Part shown: positions 45,536 to 53,726 of the stretch, piece by piece
Layout of the letters: each line of letters starts with the position of its first letter
How positions within the stretch are numbered: the first letter of the stretch is position 1
DNA from: Plantibacter flavus
Lineage (GTDB): Bacteria > Actinomycetota > Actinomycetes > Actinomycetales > Microbacteriaceae
Assembly (NCBI RefSeq): GCF_002024505.1
Contig: NZ_CP019402.1
Span: 1,860,001-1,924,000, forward strand
DNA: 64,000 nt
Direction: 5' to 3'
The notes under the pieces: generated by a model
Databases searched by the model: none
Told to the model about the DNA's origin: nothing
What the model saw: the letters and a program-made list of their open reading frames with translations, nothing else
Made by a program: the position numbers and the translations under genes

Positions 45536-46516
45536 GTGATCCCCTCCGCCATCGACATCGCCGACCTCGCGGACGACTTCACCCGCAACCCCTCGCAGCT
45601 CCTCGGCATCCCGTTCGCGCTCCTCGGCGCGGTCTTCCTCTCGCTCGGCGCGCAGCTGCAGCACCGGGGCGTGGCGAAGGTCGAGTCGTCGAGCGGCACC
45701 GACGCGACATCGGGGCTCAACGTCGCTCAGCTCCTGGCGCTGCTCAGTCGGCCGTCCTGGGTGACCGGAACGGTGATGCTCGGGCTCGCGATCGTGCTCC
45801 AGCTCGGCAGCCTGTCCCTCGCACCGATCACCCTCGTCCAGCCGTTGGGTGCGGTCGCGCTCGTCATCACGGCGGTGGTGAACAGCAGGATCAGCGGCGT
45901 CCGGTTGAACCGTCGATCGGTCGTCGCGATCGTCGCCTGCGTCGGCGGCGTCGGCCTGTTCGTGACGATCGCCGCGGTCTTCACGGGCGAGCACCGGATC
46001 ACCGAGGCCGAGCTCGTCACGATCCTGGTGATGCTCGGCGTCGTACTCCTGGTGTTCGGGCTCGGCTTCATGGTGTTCCGCTCCCGCTTCACGGCCATCT
46101 TCTACATCGTCGGGACCGGCGTGCTCTACGGCTTCGTCGCGACGCTCGCCAAGGTCATCATCGGACGGCTGCAGCAGGGCGAGTTCGACTGGCTCACGGT
46201 CCTCTGCGGGCTCGGCCTCGTCGCCGCGAGTGCGCTCGGCGGCTACTTCGTGCAGACCGCCTACTCCTCGGGACCTCCCGACCTCGTCATCGCGGGTCTG
46301 ACGGTCATCGACCCGATGATCGCCGTCGGCATCGGCATCATCGTGCTGGGGGAGGCGAGCAACGCACCGTTCTGGGCGGGCTTCGGCTTCGTCGTGGCCG
46401 GCGCGATCGCCGTGTGGGGCGTCTTCCAGCTCGCTCGCCATCACCCGCAGGTGAGCCAGACGCCGGCGGCCGCAGCAGCTGCGAAGGCCCTCGCGACCGG
46501 CGACGCGCCCGCCTGA
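45536..46516 (+). CDS. DMT-superfamily membrane transporter (NIPA-like)
   Basis: 326 aa, GTG start. After a short polar N-terminus (IPSAIDIADLADDFTRNPSQ) there are about nine or ten membrane helices in EamA-like order: LLGIPFALLGAVFLSLGAQL, LAPITLVQPLGAVALVITAV, LVMVFRS-type loops and FVQTAYSSGPPDLVIAGLTV. The pattern resembles the NIPA/DMT branch, whose eukaryotic members carry Mg2+, but the bacterial substrates are unknown. The tail is Ala-rich. The start is supported by the TACCCT box six bases upstream. Monocistronic. Confidence 0.8.
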   Translation: MIPSAIDIADLADDFTRNPSQLLGIPFALLGAVFLSLGAQLQHRGVAKVESSSGTDATSGLNVAQLLALLSRPSWVTGTVMLGLAIVLQLGSLSLAPITLVQPLGAVALVITAVVNSRISGVRLNRRSVVAIVACVGGVGLFVTIAAVFTGEHRITEAELVTILVMLGVVLLVFGLGFMVFRSRFTAIFYIVGTGVLYGFVATLAKVIIGRLQQGEFDWLTVLCGLGLVAASALGGYFVQTAYSSGPPDLVIAGLTVIDPMIAVGIGIIVLGEASNAPFWAGFGFVVAGAIAVWGVFQLARHHPQVSQTPAAAAAAKALATGDAPA

Positions 46517-46542
46517 GCCCTGGAGCCCGAACGGGCTGCAGG

Positions 46543-46583
46543 TATGCTTGAGCATGGCGTTCCGCGCCGCATCAGGGTCGTGA
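46543..46583 (+). promoter_or_regulatory. Promoter and 9-codon upstream ORF of the GT4 gene
   Basis: TATGCT (46543-46548) is followed after five bases by ATG 46554, which opens a tiny frame MAFRAASGS ending at 46583. The GT4 start lies 55 bases further on, so this may be a leaderless upstream ORF. No repeated codon suggests an attenuator. Confidence 0.35.
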
Positions 46584-46638
46584 GCGACCGCCCGCACCCC
46601 TCACATCACTGGCCAAGCACAGAGGAATCACCGATACC

Positions 46639-47919
46639 TTGACTTCTCCCGACGACCAGCACCTCGCGAAGGCGTCCAGCACGACGCCGAGCGCCGACAC
46701 CCACAAGCCGCTGCGGGTGGTCATCGGCGCCGACACCTTCTCGCCCGACGTGAACGGCGCCGCACGCTTCGCCGAGCGCCTCGCGGCCGGACTCGTCCGC
46801 CGAGGCCACGACGTCCACATCGTCGCGCCCGCGGGCTCGCGCAAGTTCGGCACGTGGAAGGAGACCCACGAGGGTCAGACGATGACGGCGCACCGCCTCT
46901 TCAGTCTCCGGTGGTACCCGCACGACTGGCTGCGCTTCGCGATGCCGTGGTCGATGCGACGGAACGCCCGGAAGATCCTCGACCGCGTGAAGCCCGACGT
47001 CGTGCACCTGCAGTCGCACATCGTGGTGGGCCGTGGTCTCTCGATCGAGGCCGAGCAACGCGGCATCCGCATGGTGGCGACGAACCACATCATGCCCGAC
47101 AACATCCTCGACTTCACCGTCATCCCCAAGCGCACCCAGGAGTGGCTCGTCCGGACGCAGTGGGCTGCCGCCCGTCGCGTGTTCGATCGTGCCTTCGCCG
47201 TGACGACCCCGACGCGCAAGGCCGCCGACTTCCTGGAGCAGTTCACGGGCCTGACCGGTGTGCACGCGATCTCCTGCGGGATCGAGGCCGGACAGTACAC
47301 GCCGTCGTTCGAACCGCGGAAGCGGAACACCATCCTCTTCGTGGGTCGCATCACGAGCGAGAAGCAGATCGACGTGCTCCTGCGCGCGCTCACGAAACTC
47401 CCGAAGGAACTCGACGCCCACGTCGACGTCATCGGTGGAGGCGACCAGGCGAAGAACCTCGAGCAGCTGACCCAGCAGCTCGGCATCGGTGACCGCGTCC
47501 GATTCCTCGGCAAGGTGTCCGACGATGAGGTGAAGCAGGCCTACACGAACGCCACCGTCTTCGCGATGCCGTCCATCGCCGAGCTGCAGAGCATCGCGAC
47601 GATGGAGGCCATGGCCTCCGGTCTCCCGGTGGTCGCGGCCGACGCCATGGCGCTGCCCCACCTCGTGCACGATCAGGTCAACGGGTACCTGTTCGAGCCG
47701 GGCAACGTCGACGCCCTGGCCGAGCGGCTCGCCACGGTACTCAGCGCCTCGCCCGAGGAGTACCGCCGGATGCAGGACGCATCGTTGGAGCTCGTCTCCG
47801 CACACGACATCGAGCGCACGCTCGACACCTTCGAAGCGCTCTACCGCGGCGAGCAGGTCGTCGACCCGACGACCGAGCGTCACACGGCGACCGCAGACCG
47901 CCAGGAATCCCGCGACTGA
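46639..47919 (+). CDS. GT4-family glycosyltransferase
   Basis: 426 aa from a TTG at 46639; AGAGGA lies about 12 bases upstream, so the exact start is uncertain. It is a GT-B fold enzyme. The N-terminal domain opens VVIGADTFSPDVNGAARFAE with RRGHDVHIVAP. The C-terminal nucleotide-sugar domain contains ILFVGRITSEKQIDVLL and the EX7E motif in AELQSIATMEAMASGLPVVA. The closest functional classes are mannosyl- or glucosyltransferases of membrane glycolipids, which fits a cytoplasmic face enzyme. Donor and acceptor are not decidable. It precedes tRNA-Met in the same direction. Confidence 0.85.
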   Translation: MTSPDDQHLAKASSTTPSADTHKPLRVVIGADTFSPDVNGAARFAERLAAGLVRRGHDVHIVAPAGSRKFGTWKETHEGQTMTAHRLFSLRWYPHDWLRFAMPWSMRRNARKILDRVKPDVVHLQSHIVVGRGLSIEAEQRGIRMVATNHIMPDNILDFTVIPKRTQEWLVRTQWAAARRVFDRAFAVTTPTRKAADFLEQFTGLTGVHAISCGIEAGQYTPSFEPRKRNTILFVGRITSEKQIDVLLRALTKLPKELDAHVDVIGGGDQAKNLEQLTQQLGIGDRVRFLGKVSDDEVKQAYTNATVFAMPSIAELQSIATMEAMASGLPVVAADAMALPHLVHDQVNGYLFEPGNVDALAERLATVLSASPEEYRRMQDASLELVSAHDIERTLDTFEALYRGEQVVDPTTERHTATADRQESRD

Positions 47920-47942
47920 CTCCCGCCCGGCGGGCCACTCGG

Positions 47943-47948
47943 TACACT
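47943..47948 (+). promoter_or_regulatory. tRNA-Met promoter -10 TACACT
   Basis: TACACT ends 11 bases before the mature tRNA 5' end. Confidence 0.45.
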
Positions 47949-47959
47949 GGGTTCCGCAC

Positions 47960-48034
47960 GGGGCGGTAGCCAAGCTGGTGAAGGCATTCGGCTCATAACC
48001 GAACGATGCGTGGGTTCAAGTCCCACCCGCCCTA
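47960..48034 (+). tRNA. tRNA with CAT anticodon, probably elongator tRNA-Met
   Basis: A 75-nt cloverleaf. Acceptor GGGGCGG pairs with CCGCCCT (one G-U) and the discriminator is A. The anticodon CAT lies at 47993-47995 in loop CTCATAA. The anticodon stem TTCGG/CCGAA lacks the three G-C pairs of initiator tRNA, so it is not tRNA-fMet. A lysidine-modified tRNA-Ile(CAT) cannot be fully excluded. No CCA is encoded. Confidence 0.85.
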
Positions 48035-48049
48035 CCGATATCCGGTCCA

Positions 48050-48165
48050 TGAGCTTGTCGAAGGGGCCCTTCGACAAGCTCAGGGACCGGTGCGGGGTTG
48101 CTCAGGGACCGGTGCGGGGTTACTCAGGGACCGGGATGGGGCGGCTCGGGGACCGGTGGCGTTCC
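48050..48165. repeat. 33-base palindrome followed by 22-base tandem repeats
   Basis: TGAGCTTGTCGAAGGG (48050-48065), one G, then CCCTTCGACAAGCTCA (48067-48082) is a perfect 16-base inverted repeat. From 48081 about three 22-base units follow, each opening CAGGGACCGG and ending GGTTGCT, GGTTACT or GGCGGCT, then a partial fourth. The core matches the repeat at 12999. The region lies between tRNA-Met and the end of the minus-strand ROK gene and may act as a bidirectional terminator. Confidence 0.75.
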
Positions 48166-48183
48166 GGATCGGGACGTGCGCGT

Positions 48184-49086
48184 TCAGTCCGCGAGGACGA
48201 GGGCGGCAGCGCCGATGAGCGGCCCGTCGGCGTCGAGCCCGGCCGGGACCACGCGCAGCTCACGGGCGTAGGCGTGCAGCGCAGCCGCGGTCGCAGCCTC
48301 TTGGACGAGGTCGAGGTAGTCGGGCGAGACCCGCGAGAAGCCGCCGCCGATCGCGACGCGTTCCAGGTCGAGCAGGGTGGTGATGCTGCAAAGGGCTTCG
48401 CCGACGGCCTCGGCGGAACGTCGGACTGCGCGGATCGCGATCTCCGTTCCCGTCGCGTAGTCGGCCCCGAGCTGTTCGCCCGTCGCGCCGGTCCATCCCT
48501 GGGCGCGCGCCCAGGCGACCGTCGCGGTGCCTGACGCGATGCCCTCCAACGTCCAGGGTGTGCCGACGGCATCCGGCTCGCGTCGGCGGAGTTGCATCTG
48601 TCCGAGGTGGCCGGCGTTGCCCGAGGTGCCGGGGACGAGTCGGGATCCGAGGATGATCCCGCCACCGATCCCGGTGGAGACGACGATGCCCATACTGTTC
48701 TCGGTTCCGCGGAGTGCGCCCTGCCAGTGCTCGGCCAGGGCGATGCAGGTGCCGTCGAGGCGGAGTTCCACCGGACCGGACGTGAAGCGCCGGAGTTCCG
48801 CCACGACGGGGAAGTCGGCGAGTCGGGGGAGGTTGATCGGCGAGACGGTGCCGTCGGTCCTGCCGATGGGGCCGGCCGAACCGATCCCGACTCCGGACAC
48901 CGGCCCGCCATGGGCCGAGACGCTCCGTTCGGCGGTTCGGAGGATCGACGCCGCGAGCTCCTCGCGGGTGGCCGCGGCGCCCGTCGGACCGCGGAACCGA
49001 GTGCCCGGCATGATTCGTCCCTCGGCGTCGACGACGGCCGCTTCGACCTTCGTGCCGCCGATGTCGATCGCCAGGGCCTCGTGCAT
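48184..49086 (-). CDS. ROK-family sugar kinase
   Basis: 300 aa from the ATG at 49086, with GGAG six bases upstream; a longer in-frame reading adds 25 residues with no better site. It is a sugar kinase of the ROK class (glucokinase or related). The phosphate-binding opening is EALAIDIGGTKVEAAVVDAE. GVGIGSAGPIG, the catalytic Asp in LRLDGTCIALAEHW and the ATP site VVSTGIGGGIILG are present. The usual CxCGxxGC zinc motif after GH is absent: the region reads AGHLGQMQLRRREPDAVGTP. Sugar specificity is therefore uncertain. Monocistronic, divergent from DUF3145. Confidence 0.82.
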   Translation of the reverse strand: MHEALAIDIGGTKVEAAVVDAEGRIMPGTRFRGPTGAAATREELAASILRTAERSVSAHGGPVSGVGIGSAGPIGRTDGTVSPINLPRLADFPVVAELRRFTSGPVELRLDGTCIALAEHWQGALRGTENSMGIVVSTGIGGGIILGSRLVPGTSGNAGHLGQMQLRRREPDAVGTPWTLEGIASGTATVAWARAQGWTGATGEQLGADYATGTEIAIRAVRRSAEAVGEALCSITTLLDLERVAIGGGFSRVSPDYLDLVQEAATAAALHAYARELRVVPAGLDADGPLIGAAALVLAD

Positions 49087-49154
49087 CACCGCTCCATCCT
49101 GGATGGCCCTCGGTCCGGGCCGGCTCCCGATCCAGCGTACTGGGAACGACACGG

Positions 49155-49184
49155 TTGTCATTCCTCCAGGTCATGGGGCATAAT
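49155..49184 (+). promoter_or_regulatory. Promoter of the DUF3145 gene
   Basis: A -35 TTGTCA (49155-49160) and a -10 CATAAT (49179-49184) are 18 bases apart, each 5/6 to consensus. The 5' leader would be about 110 bases; nothing else is recognised in the 216-base gap. Confidence 0.6.
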
Positions 49185-49302
49185 GCTCGTATCGGCGCGA
49201 GTCGAACAACTGCATACACGGAGGTCCGGTCAGCCGGACACCGACATGGATCACACTGCATGGGTCGTTGGGGAAGACGCACCCGGACGCAGTGGAGGAA
49301 TC

Positions 49303-49806
49303 ATGTCGACACCGATGACGAAGGGTGTACTGTTCGTGCACTCGTCGCCTCGCGCGCTCTGCCCGCACCTCGAATGGGCGGCAGGTCGCGCTCTTGGCCG
49401 TGCCATCAGTTTCGACTGGGAAGACCAGCCGATCCTCCGCGGTGCGCAGCGTGCCGAGGTCTTCTGGGAAGGCCCGCACGGCACCGGAGCCGCACTCGCC
49501 TCAGCCCTGCGCGGCTGGGAGCACCTCCGCTACGAGGTGAGCGAAGACCCGGCCCAGGGCGTCGACGGTGCCCGGTGGATGCACACGCCCGACCTCGGGA
49601 TCTTCTACGCACAGACCGACAGCATCGGCAACGTCGTCGTCCCGGAGGATCGCATCCGGTACGCCATGGAGGTCGGCGCCGGGAACGCCGCCGAACTCCA
49701 GCGCGAACTCCGCGTCGCGCTCGGACAGCCATGGGACGACGAACTCGAGCCGTTCCGTCACGCCGGCGACGGGTCCTCCGTCATCTGGCTGCACAACGTG
49801 GGCTGA
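49303..49806 (+). CDS. DUF3145 family protein
   Basis: 167 aa, ATG with GGAGGA four bases upstream. It belongs to DUF3145, a family restricted to actinobacteria: GVLFVHSSPRALCPHLEWAA, FDWEDQPILRGAQRAEVFWE, LRYEVSEDPAQGVDGARWMH and HTPDLGIFYAQTDSIGNVVV. It is a soluble cytoplasmic protein with no membrane segments. The function is unknown. The gene has its own consensus-like promoter and a long leader, and it lies beside the fatty-acid synthesis operon, a placement seen in other actinobacteria. It ends at a long bidirectional hairpin shared with fabF. Confidence 0.88.
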   Translation: MSTPMTKGVLFVHSSPRALCPHLEWAAGRALGRAISFDWEDQPILRGAQRAEVFWEGPHGTGAALASALRGWEHLRYEVSEDPAQGVDGARWMHTPDLGIFYAQTDSIGNVVVPEDRIRYAMEVGAGNAAELQRELRVALGQPWDDELEPFRHAGDGSSVIWLHNVG

Positions 49807-49946
49807 TCCGGCCCCGCCGGCGCGGCGGCACCGCGCACGCGAGACAACTGCACAGACGACAGGGTGCCCACGTGGCGTGGACCGTGCGAGGTCGGTGACA
49901 CTCCCGGCAGACACGAGGTGACGAAACTGCGGCACCCTGGTCAGTA

Positions 49947-49990
49947 GACGACGACGGGTAGTGGTGCATGCACCACGACCCGTCGTCGTC
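49947..49990. terminator. 22-base-pair bidirectional hairpin between DUF3145 and fabF
   Basis: The left arm (49947-49968) opens GACGACGACGGGT and ends GTGGTGCA; the right arm (49969-49990) mirrors it with a single mismatch, leaving almost no loop. It lies between two convergent transcription units. Confidence 0.75.
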
Positions 49991-50005
49991 TCCGTCGCGG
50001 ACGGC

Positions 50006-51244
50006 TCAGTAGCTCCGGAACGCGACGACCGCGTTGTGGCCGCCGAACCCGAACGAGTTGCTGATGGCGAGCAGGTCGCCGGACCCGAGCTCACGCGGCG
50101 TCGTGACGACGTCGAGCGGGATCTCCGGGTCCTGGTTGTCGAGGTTGATGGTCGGTGGAATGACCCGGTGGTGCAGGGCGAGCGCCGTGTAGGCCGCTTC
50201 GATGGCACCCGCGCCGCCGAGGAGGTGGCCGGTCGAGGCCTTGGTCGCCGTCACGGCGATGTCGTCGAGGTGGGCACCGAAGACCCGACGCAGCGCGTTG
50301 TACTCCGCGATGTCGCCGACAGGCGTGCTCGTCGCGTGTGCGTTGACGTGCACGACGTCGTCGAGCGACGCGCCGCCGTTCTCGACGGCCGCACGCATGG
50401 CGCGGGCCGCAGCCGAACCCTCGGGGTCGGGAGCGGTGATGTGGTACGCGTCGCTCGTCACCGCACCACCGAGGAGCTCGGCGTAGATGCGGGCGCCACG
50501 GGCCTTGGCGTGCTCCTCGGTCTCGACGATGAGTGCTGCCGCGCCCTCACCGAGGACGAAGCCGTCGCGGTCGACGTCGTAGGGACGCGAGGCGATGGCG
50601 GGGTCGTCGTTGCGCTTGGACAACGCCTGCATCGCTGCGAAGGACGCGAGCGGGAGCGGGTGGATGGCGGCTTCGGAGCCACCGGCCACGACGATGTCGG
50701 CGAGGCCGGCCTGGAGGTGGTCGTAGGCGTTGGCGAGCGACTCGGTGCTGGAGGCGCAGGCCGAGACGACGGTGCGCTCTCCGCCTCGGGCACCGAGGTC
50801 CATGCCGATCGCCGCCGCCGGGCCGTTCGGCATGAGCATCGGGACGGTCATGGGGAGGACGCGGCGGGGGCCCTTCTCGCGCAGGGTGTCCCAGGCGTCG
50901 AGGAGCGTCCACACGCCGCCGATGCCGGTGGCCCAGTCGACGAGGAGTCGCTCCGGGTCGACCTCGGGGGCGCCGGCGTCCTGCCAGGCCTCGCGCGCGG
51001 CGATCAGGGCGAACTGGCTCGACGGGTCGAGGCGCTTGACCTCACGGCGATCAAGGATGTCCGCGGTGGGGACGGCGGCCTGTGCGGCGAAGCGTACGGG
51101 CAGCTCGAGTTCTTCAGCCCACGGCTGCTCGAGACGGCTCGCACCGCTCTTGCCGGCGAGGAGGTTGTCCCAGGAGTCGGTGGCGTTGCCGCCGAGGGGA
51201 GTGGTGGCACCGATGCCGGTGATGACGATGCGTTTGGTGGTCAT
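50006..51244 (-). CDS. fabF: 3-oxoacyl-ACP synthase II
   Basis: 412 aa. FabF elongates acyl-ACP with malonyl-ACP. The N-terminal VITGIGATTPLGGNATDSWD is typical. The catalytic Cys (about residue 163) is in VSACASSTESLANAYD, and the two histidines are in NAHATSTPVGD and STGHLLGGAGAIEA. The length and the ending SFGFGGHNAVVAF are normal. It is the last gene of the fabD-fabH-acpP-fabF operon. A hairpin in the 139-base gap before it may lower its expression relative to acpP. Confidence 0.95.
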   Translation of the reverse strand: MTTKRIVITGIGATTPLGGNATDSWDNLLAGKSGASRLEQPWAEELELPVRFAAQAAVPTADILDRREVKRLDPSSQFALIAAREAWQDAGAPEVDPERLLVDWATGIGGVWTLLDAWDTLREKGPRRVLPMTVPMLMPNGPAAAIGMDLGARGGERTVVSACASSTESLANAYDHLQAGLADIVVAGGSEAAIHPLPLASFAAMQALSKRNDDPAIASRPYDVDRDGFVLGEGAAALIVETEEHAKARGARIYAELLGGAVTSDAYHITAPDPEGSAAARAMRAAVENGGASLDDVVHVNAHATSTPVGDIAEYNALRRVFGAHLDDIAVTATKASTGHLLGGAGAIEAAYTALALHHRVIPPTINLDNQDPEIPLDVVTTPRELGSGDLLAISNSFGFGGHNAVVAFRSY

Positions 51245-51333
51245 TCAGTCAAACCTTCTGTGGAGACGACGAGGGGATCCGAGCCCTGCGGCGGTCGAGC
51301 CCGTGTCCGGACGGACGAGCCGCCTCGAACGCC

Positions 51334-51368
51334 GAAGGGCCGGTCGGCCAACTGCCGGCCGACCCTTC
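51334..51368 (-). terminator. Intra-operon hairpin between acpP and fabF
   Basis: GAAGGG and CCCTTC are the outer arms, with a 15-position stem carrying two mismatches around CAACT. It lies 16 bases after the acpP stop and 90 bases before the fabF start, so it can act as a partial terminator or a 3' stabiliser of acpP mRNA. Confidence 0.55.
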
Positions 51369-51383
51369 AGCACTGCGCTGGGA

Positions 51384-51632
51384 CTAGCCCTGAGCCTTGA
51401 CGATGAAGTCGACGGCGTCGCCGACGGTCTTCAGGTTCTTGACCTCTTCGTCCGGGATCTTCACGTCGAACTTCTCCTCCGCGTTGACGACGATGGTCAT
51501 CATGGAGATCGAGTCGATGTCGAGGTCGTCGGTGAACGACTTGTCCAGCTCGACGGTGTCGGTCGCGATGCCGGTCTCGTCGTTGATCAGCTCGGCCAGG
51601 CCGGCGAGGACTTCTTCGGTGGACAGTGCCAT
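51384..51632 (-). CDS. acpP: Acyl carrier protein
   Basis: 82 aa, ATG on the minus strand with AAGGAG seven bases upstream, the strongest ribosome binding site of the operon. ACP carries the growing acyl chain. The phosphopantetheine attachment is Ser41 in DLDIDSISMM, where DSL is more usual than DSI. The protein is small and acidic, as expected. It lies between fabH and fabF and is followed by a hairpin. Confidence 0.95.
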   Translation of the reverse strand: MALSTEEVLAGLAELINDETGIATDTVELDKSFTDDLDIDSISMMTIVVNAEEKFDVKIPDEEVKNLKTVGDAVDFIVKAQG

Positions 51633-51691
51633 TGTTCTACTCCTTGGGTGAGGTTTGACCGTAGTCGAGTGTAGTCGCGTCGGGCGTCCTG

Positions 51692-52696
51692 CTACGGCAG
51701 GACGACGACCTGAGCGCCGAAGACCAGTCCGGCACCGAACCCGATCTGCAGGGCGAGACCGCCGCTGAGCTCGGGGTGCCCCTGGAGGAGCCGGTGGGTG
51801 GCGAGCGGGATGGACGCCGCCGAGGTGTTGCCGGTGGTCTCGATGTCGCGCGCGATGACGACGGTCTCCGGCAGCTTGAGCTGCTTGGCGAACTCGTCGA
51901 CGATGCGCATGTTGGCCTGGTGGGGGATGAAGGCCGCGAGGTCGGAGGCCTCGACGCCCGCTTCCTCCAGGGCCTGCTTGGCGACCTTGGCCATCTCCCA
52001 GACCGCCCATCGGAAGACCGTCTGGCCCTCCTGGCGCAGGGTCGGCCAGGCGGCGGTGCCGTCGCGGAACTCGGTGAGCGTGCCGCTCATGCCGACGGCG
52101 TCGGCCTTCGAGCCGTCGGATCCCCACACCGTGGGGGAGATGCCGGGGAAGTCGCTCGGCCCGACGACGGCCGCGCCTGCTCCGTCACCGAGGAGGAACG
52201 AGATCGACCGGTCGGTCGGATCGACGATGTCTGACAGCTTCTCGGCGCCGATGACGAGCGCGTAGTGGGCCGCGCCCGATCGGATGAGTGCGTCGGCCTG
52301 GGCGATCGCGTAGGCGTATCCGGCACACGCGGCGTTGAGGTCGTAGGCGGCCGCAGGGTTCGCTCCGACGCGGTCGGCCACGACGGCCGCCATCGACGGG
52401 GACTGCTGGACGTTGCTGATCGTCGCGATGAGGACGAGGTCGACCTGCTCGGCCGAGATGCCCGCGGCTGCGATGGCCTCCGCACCGGCTTCGGCTGCGA
52501 GGTCGACGGCGCTGACGTCCGCGGACGCCCGCGTGCGGGTGACGATGCCGGTGCGCTGCTGGATCCACTCGTCGGACGAGTTGATCGGACCGACGAGGTC
52601 GTCGTTCGGGACGCTGAGGTCTCCGCGAGCTGCGCCGAGGCCGAGGATGCGGGTGAACTCGGGACCGCGCGACTGCTTGAGGGTGGGGGTGGTCAT
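51692..52696 (-). CDS. fabH: 3-oxoacyl-ACP synthase III
   Basis: 334 aa from the ATG at 52696. FabH starts fatty-acid synthesis by condensing acyl-CoA with malonyl-ACP. The catalytic triad is complete: Cys124 in NAACAGY, His in IPHQANMRIVDEFAKQL and Asn in ETTGNTSAASIPL. The NSSDEWIQQRTGI segment is typical. Branched-chain priming is usual in actinobacteria, but the specificity is not visible here. It starts 20 bases after fabD. Confidence 0.94.
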   Translation of the reverse strand: MTTPTLKQSRGPEFTRILGLGAARGDLSVPNDDLVGPINSSDEWIQQRTGIVTRTRASADVSAVDLAAEAGAEAIAAAGISAEQVDLVLIATISNVQQSPSMAAVVADRVGANPAAAYDLNAACAGYAYAIAQADALIRSGAAHYALVIGAEKLSDIVDPTDRSISFLLGDGAGAAVVGPSDFPGISPTVWGSDGSKADAVGMSGTLTEFRDGTAAWPTLRQEGQTVFRWAVWEMAKVAKQALEEAGVEASDLAAFIPHQANMRIVDEFAKQLKLPETVVIARDIETTGNTSAASIPLATHRLLQGHPELSGGLALQIGFGAGLVFGAQVVVLP

Positions 52697-52716
52697 TGAC
52701 TGGTTCTCCGTCTGCG

Positions 52717-53640
52717 CTACTGCTGGGCGATGAGGTCGAGGGCTGCCGGCAGGTCGTCGGGGGTCTTGATGGCGACCGTCGGCACGCCCTTCAGGCCGCG
52801 ACGTGCGAGTCCGGTGAGCGCCCCGGCGGGGGCGAGCTCGATGAGTCCGGTGATCCCTGCGGCGCTGAACGCGTCCATGCACAGGTCCCAGCGTACCGGG
52901 GAGGCGACCTGACCGATGAGGAGGTCGAAGAACGCCGTACCCGAGGTGACCTCGGTGCCGTCGTGGTTCGTCCAGATGCGCAGCGTCGGGTCCTGGGGCT
53001 CGACCGTGCGGCTGGCGCCGGCCAGCCAGTCGCGGGCCGACTGCATGTAGCTCGTGTGGAAGGCGCCTGCGACCTGCAGCGGGATCACCCGAGTGCCCTT
53101 GAGCGGCTCGTCGGCGAGGCGGGCGAGGGCGTCGTGCGCGCCGGCGACGACGATCTGGCCGCCGCCGTTGTAGTTGGCGGGCTCCAGCCCGAAGGAACGG
53201 ACGTGCGCGACGACGGCGTCCTGGTCGCCACCGAGGACGGCACTCATGCCCGTCGGGGTGGTGGCTGCGGCTTCGGCCATGGCCACGGCGCGTTCGCTCA
53301 CGAAGCTCATCGCGTCGCTGTCCGAGAGGATGCCGGCGCCGTAGGCCGCGGTGATCTCGCCGACGGAGTGTCCGGCGATGCCGCCGAACGGCGCGGCGTC
53401 GGTGGGGAGGGCCTTCCGCAGGGCGTCCAAGGCGACGATGCCGGCCGCGACGATGAGTGGCTGAGCCACCGCGGTGTCGCGGATGGTGTCGGCGTCGGAG
53501 ACGGTGCCGTGCTTGACGAGGTCGAGTCCGGCTTCGTCGGAGAAGCGCGCGAGCGCGTCCTTCGCGGAGGCGTCCTGCAACCAGGGGTCGAGGAAGCCGG
53601 GGGTTTGGGAGCCCTGTCCAGGGCAGGCGATGACGATCAC
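52717..53640 (-). CDS. fabD: Malonyl-CoA:ACP transacylase
   Basis: 307 aa from the GTG at 53640 (IVIACPGQGSQ follows at once); a longer in-frame reading has no ribosome binding site and runs over the operator. FabD moves malonyl from CoA to ACP. The nucleophile is Ser in GHSVGE, the partner His is in GAFHTSYM, and QPLIVAAG and the C-terminal ELAPAGALTGLARR blocks are normal. It is the first gene of the fab operon. A CAGACT box lies six bases before the GTG and may give a leaderless message. Confidence 0.93.
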   Translation of the reverse strand: MIVIACPGQGSQTPGFLDPWLQDASAKDALARFSDEAGLDLVKHGTVSDADTIRDTAVAQPLIVAAGIVALDALRKALPTDAAPFGGIAGHSVGEITAAYGAGILSDSDAMSFVSERAVAMAEAAATTPTGMSAVLGGDQDAVVAHVRSFGLEPANYNGGGQIVVAGAHDALARLADEPLKGTRVIPLQVAGAFHTSYMQSARDWLAGASRTVEPQDPTLRIWTNHDGTEVTSGTAFFDLLIGQVASPVRWDLCMDAFSAAGITGLIELAPAGALTGLARRGLKGVPTVAIKTPDDLPAALDLIAQQ

Positions 53641-53703
53641 CGCTCTAGTCTGCCAACCGGAGGACGCCGAGCAGTGGAGCAACACCACGAACCTTTGCAA
53701 AAT

Positions 53704-53726
53704 GTGTTGTGTGGACTCCACAACAC
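53704..53726 (-). promoter_or_regulatory. Candidate FasR operator upstream of fabD
   Basis: GTGTTGTG (53704-53711) and CACAACAC (53719-53726) are perfect 8-base arms with a 7-base spacer that contains the smaller palindrome GTGGA-C-TCCAC. The centre lies about 75 bases upstream of fabD, a position suited to an activator. The adjacent regulator is FasR-like. Confidence 0.55.

Noticed and set aside
47960..48034. Initiator tRNA-fMet
   Set aside because: It lacks the three consecutive G-C pairs in the anticodon stem and has a paired first acceptor position.
48050..48082. 33-base palindrome as the terminal inverted repeat of an insertion sequence
   Set aside because: No transposase or target duplication nearby; the same core recurs alone in other gaps, so a dispersed hairpin repeat fits better.
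48067..48165. Tandem repeats after tRNA-Met as a possible CRISPR array
   Set aside because: Units are directly adjacent with no spacers, degenerate, only three or four copies, and no cas genes are present.
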